Below, one piece after another: positions 40,025 to 41,766 of a stretch of DNA of 41,766 bases. The notes beneath the pieces are model-generated. The model did not search any database. It had not been told where the DNA came from and saw nothing but the letters and a program-made list of their open reading frames with translations. How positions within the stretch are numbered: the first letter of the stretch is position 1; each line of letters begins with the position of its first letter. The stretch is from Acidovorax sp. FJL06 (GTDB lineage Bacteria; Pseudomonadota; Gammaproteobacteria; Burkholderiales; Burkholderiaceae_C): positions 45,138 to 86,903 of the forward strand of contig NZ_QAJR01000027.1 of NCBI RefSeq assembly GCF_003852545.1. The letters are read 5' to 3'. The translations under genes were made by a program, and so were the position numbers.

Positions 40025-40038
40025 ATTCATAAAAACTG

Positions 40039-40926
40039 ATGCGCAACTTCAACCTGGACCACCTGCAGACGCTGATCGCCATTGCCGACCTGGGCAACTT
40101 TGCAGCGGCCGCGCAGGCGCTGCACCTGGCGCCGCCCACCATCAGCCTGCACATCAAGGAGCTGGAATCCCGCCTGCAGGCCGACCTGGTGGTGCGGGGC
40201 CGGCGGCAGGCCGAGCTGACCCCCGCTGGCGAGGTGCTGGTGCAAGAGGGGCGCCAGCTGCTGCTCGCCTGCGACGACCTGATGGAGCGCGTGCGCCGCC
40301 GCGCCTCAGGACGCGAGGGCATCGTGCGCGTGGGGGTGTCGGCGGGCGTCAGCACGCAGCTGCTGCCGCGCATGCTGGAGGCGCTGGCGGTGCGCTGCCC
40401 CGGGGTGGAGATCCGGCTGGAGGCCGTGGGCTCGGCCGATTCGATGCAGCGGCTCAAGGCGGGCACGCTGGACATCGGCATCATCGCCAGCCCGCAACCG
40501 CCTTTGGCCGAGGTGCGCCAGACCCCCTGGCGCAACGACCCCATGGTCGCCCTGCTGCCCGCAGCGTGGGAGGCGCCCACGTTCGTGACCCCCGACTGGC
40601 TGGCCAGCCGCCGCTGGGCATCGTTTGCGCCCGCCACGCAGATGCACGGGCTGATCGCCAACTGGTTTGGCCAGGCGGGCCACCACCCTCGCCCCTTTCT
40701 GGCCCTGAGCTACCCCGGCGCGCTCAAAAGCCTGGCGGTGGCCAGCCAGTGCGCCGCGCTGCTGCCGCTGGAAGAGGTGGAAGACCTGCAAGGTGCCACC
40801 GACGTGCAGGTCCGCCACCTGCAGCCGCCGCTCATGCGCCCCATGGCCGTGGCGCACCGCCACCAGCCCCCGCCCTCCCCGGCCGTGGAGGGCGTGCTGC
40901 AATTGCTGGCCGACTTTGCTGACTGA
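40039..40926 (+). CDS. LysR-family transcriptional regulator
   Basis: The 295-aa product has the LysR winged helix (MRNFNLDHLQTLIAIADLG, LAPPTISLHIKELESRL, about 1-60) and an effector domain (about 90-295) with VRVGVSAGVSTQLLPRMLEAL as its first strand-helix. No ribosome site is evident ahead of the ATG, which lies 15 bases after two short palindromes. No divergent metabolic gene is close, so the target is unknown; its own promoter is the likeliest. Confidence 0.9.
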   Translation: MRNFNLDHLQTLIAIADLGNFAAAAQALHLAPPTISLHIKELESRLQADLVVRGRRQAELTPAGEVLVQEGRQLLLACDDLMERVRRRASGREGIVRVGVSAGVSTQLLPRMLEALAVRCPGVEIRLEAVGSADSMQRLKAGTLDIGIIASPQPPLAEVRQTPWRNDPMVALLPAAWEAPTFVTPDWLASRRWASFAPATQMHGLIANWFGQAGHHPRPFLALSYPGALKSLAVASQCAALLPLEEVEDLQGATDVQVRHLQPPLMRPMAVAHRHQPPPSPAVEGVLQLLADFAD

Positions 40927-40956
40927 CCGCTGCGGGCTGCGCACCGCCGTTCGCCA

Positions 40957-41202
40957 TCACGCGGGCGGTAAGCCCTGAGCGCTGGGAGCACGCCGCACCG
41001 CAGGCCGACGAAGGTAGGGCTGCACAAACAGGAACAGCCCCGTCAACAGCAGCAGCGCCAGCGGCGGCAGGGGTGCGTACGTCACCCAATCCGGCGGGTT
41101 GCCCGAGCCCTGCGCACGGGCCACAAAATTGCCAATGACGGCCAGCGTGAACGCCATCGACACCCCGCGGTGAAAGCGCCGAATGCCCACACCGGCGCTC
41201 AT
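40957..41202 (-). CDS. Small membrane protein of unknown function
   Basis: The 81-aa product has two hydrophobic segments (about 15-29 and 44-63) separated by a short loop (GSGNPPDWVTYAPLP), and a basic C-terminus. It is not recognised. Its ATG overlaps the stop of the VOC gene upstream (ATGA, 41199-41202), so the two are co-translated. Confidence 0.7.
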   Translation of the reverse strand: MSAGVGIRRFHRGVSMAFTLAVIGNFVARAQGSGNPPDWVTYAPLPPLALLLLTGLFLFVQPYLRRPAVRRAPSAQGLPPA

Positions 41203-41624
41203 CGCTCACCTCCGGCGGCGAGTTGGATCAGCTTCCAGCCGTTGCCCGCCGGGTCGCGAAAACCCGCATCCACATTGCCGTACCGGTCCACGGGCTCCTG
41301 CGTGAATTCCACACCCTTGTCGAGCCATTGCGCATAGGTTGCCCGGCAATCCGCCACATGCAGCACCAGCGGCGGCATGGCGCCCTTGGCCACCATGGCG
41401 CGCAGCGCCTGCGCCGTGGCGGCATCGTGGATGGGCGGGCCGGGTGTGAACAAGCCCAGTTGGAACCCGGGCTGGTCGGGGTGCTGCACCGTCAGCCAAC
41501 GGTAGGGCCCGTTGCGCACGTCGGTGTGCACGCGAAACCCCAGTTTGCCCGCATAAAACGCCAGCGCCTCGTCCTGGTCGTCCACATACACGCCCACCAC
41601 GCCAATGCCTTGGTTCTTCGTCAT
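41199..41624 (-). CDS. VOC-superfamily protein
   Basis: The 141-aa product is a single VOC domain: GVVGVYVDDQDEALAFYAGK at the N-terminus and a second half with PLVLHVADCRATYAQWLDKG and FRDPAGNGWKLIQL at the end (typical of PhnB/extradiol-dioxygenase-like small VOC proteins). Substrate unknown. The ATG at 41624 follows AAGGAG by 5 bases. It is first in a two-gene unit with the small membrane protein; a copy of the MITE-like element lies just upstream. Confidence 0.9.
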   Translation of the reverse strand: MTKNQGIGVVGVYVDDQDEALAFYAGKLGFRVHTDVRNGPYRWLTVQHPDQPGFQLGLFTPGPPIHDAATAQALRAMVAKGAMPPLVLHVADCRATYAQWLDKGVEFTQEPVDRYGNVDAGFRDPAGNGWKLIQLAAGGER

Positions 41625-41647
41625 CAGATCTCCTTGGTTGTTGCTGA

Positions 41648-41766
41648 GAGCCTGTTCAAGGTCTTTTTGAAGATCGCATTGGAGTGCCATCGTGATGAAG
41701 TGGATGCTTCGGATGCGCCGCATGGGCTCATGCCCATGCAAGCAGCTGGGGCGTCCAATCGCCCGA
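41648..41766. mobile_element. Second MITE-like copy, cut by the window end
   Basis: From GAGCCTGTTCAAGGTC onward the sequence follows the first 119 bases of the element at 38928 with scattered differences (for example GGGTGCGCCGCATGGGCTC against GGATGCGCCGCATGGGCTC). TGA precedes it, consistent with a TNA target. The right end lies beyond the window. Confidence 0.8.

Noticed and set aside
1-41766. CRISPR array, tRNA, rRNA or prophage
   Set aside because: No regularly spaced direct repeats, no tRNA-like cloverleaf with a T-loop signature, and no rRNA or phage genes were found on reading both strands.

Overview
The window looks like chromosomal DNA of a GC-rich betaproteobacterium of the family Comamonadaceae, most likely Acidovorax or a close relative. 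The reasons are the codon usage, dispersed repeats of the kind I associate with this family (C-rich '...CCCCCTGAG...' intergenic elements, '...AGCAGCTAT...' stem-loops, a 'GGCTGAGCCTGTCGAAG' inverted pair), and the gene content. No rRNA, tRNA, CRISPR array, prophage or complete transposase gene was seen.

Region 1 (1-4.9 kb) is a sugar-acid uptake unit on the minus strand: gluconokinase, the two TRAP membrane subunits and the TRAP binding protein. A LacI-type regulator is divergent from it, and two LacI-like palindromes lie in the intergenic gap. Region 2 (4.9-6.6 kb) is an Aer-like PAS chemoreceptor.

Region 3 (6.6-20.1 kb) is the core of the window: an assimilatory nitrate/nitrite island. 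A NarK-type transporter and the operon nirB / double P-box periplasmic protein / nirD / nasA / ybiB / cobA each follow a near-perfect sigma-54 promoter and a long leader that ends in an intrinsic terminator, preceded by small hexaloop hairpins. This is the layout of ANTAR (NasR/NasT) antitermination leaders. Between the two units, on the opposite strand, lies a membrane-anchored PP2C phosphatase-Ser/Thr kinase fusion. Just downstream a third sigma-54 promoter drives a small soluble chemoreceptor-like protein that carries the same P-box motif (RQRMLSQRM) as the periplasmic protein. NirB and NasA need siroheme and bis-MGD plus Fe-S clusters; CobA supplies the first siroheme-specific step. The two P-box proteins and the kinase/phosphatase suggest a sensing layer attached to assimilation, and this is the least described part of the window.

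Region 4 (20.3-32.1 kb) is accessory: a secreted GH5 cellulase with a Pro-Thr linker and CBM2, an acyl-CoA thioesterase, a di-iron sterol-desaturase-type membrane enzyme, a DUF4124 protein, an orphan branched-chain-type binding protein, a Fur-box-controlled TonB siderophore receptor, a DUF4124 gene remnant next to a compositionally different 694-aa lipoprotein, a BaiN/HI0933 flavoprotein and a small membrane protein.

Region 5 (32.1-36.6 kb) holds a large PAS-GGDEF-EAL protein and the housekeeping pair rpsU-yqeY. Region 6 (36.7-41.8 kb) holds a LysR regulator divergent from a tartrate/D-malate dehydrogenase, a 268-bp MITE-like element with perfect terminal repeats and TTA target duplication, a VOC protein, a second LysR regulator, a small membrane protein overlapping another VOC protein, and a second copy of the MITE cut by the window end.
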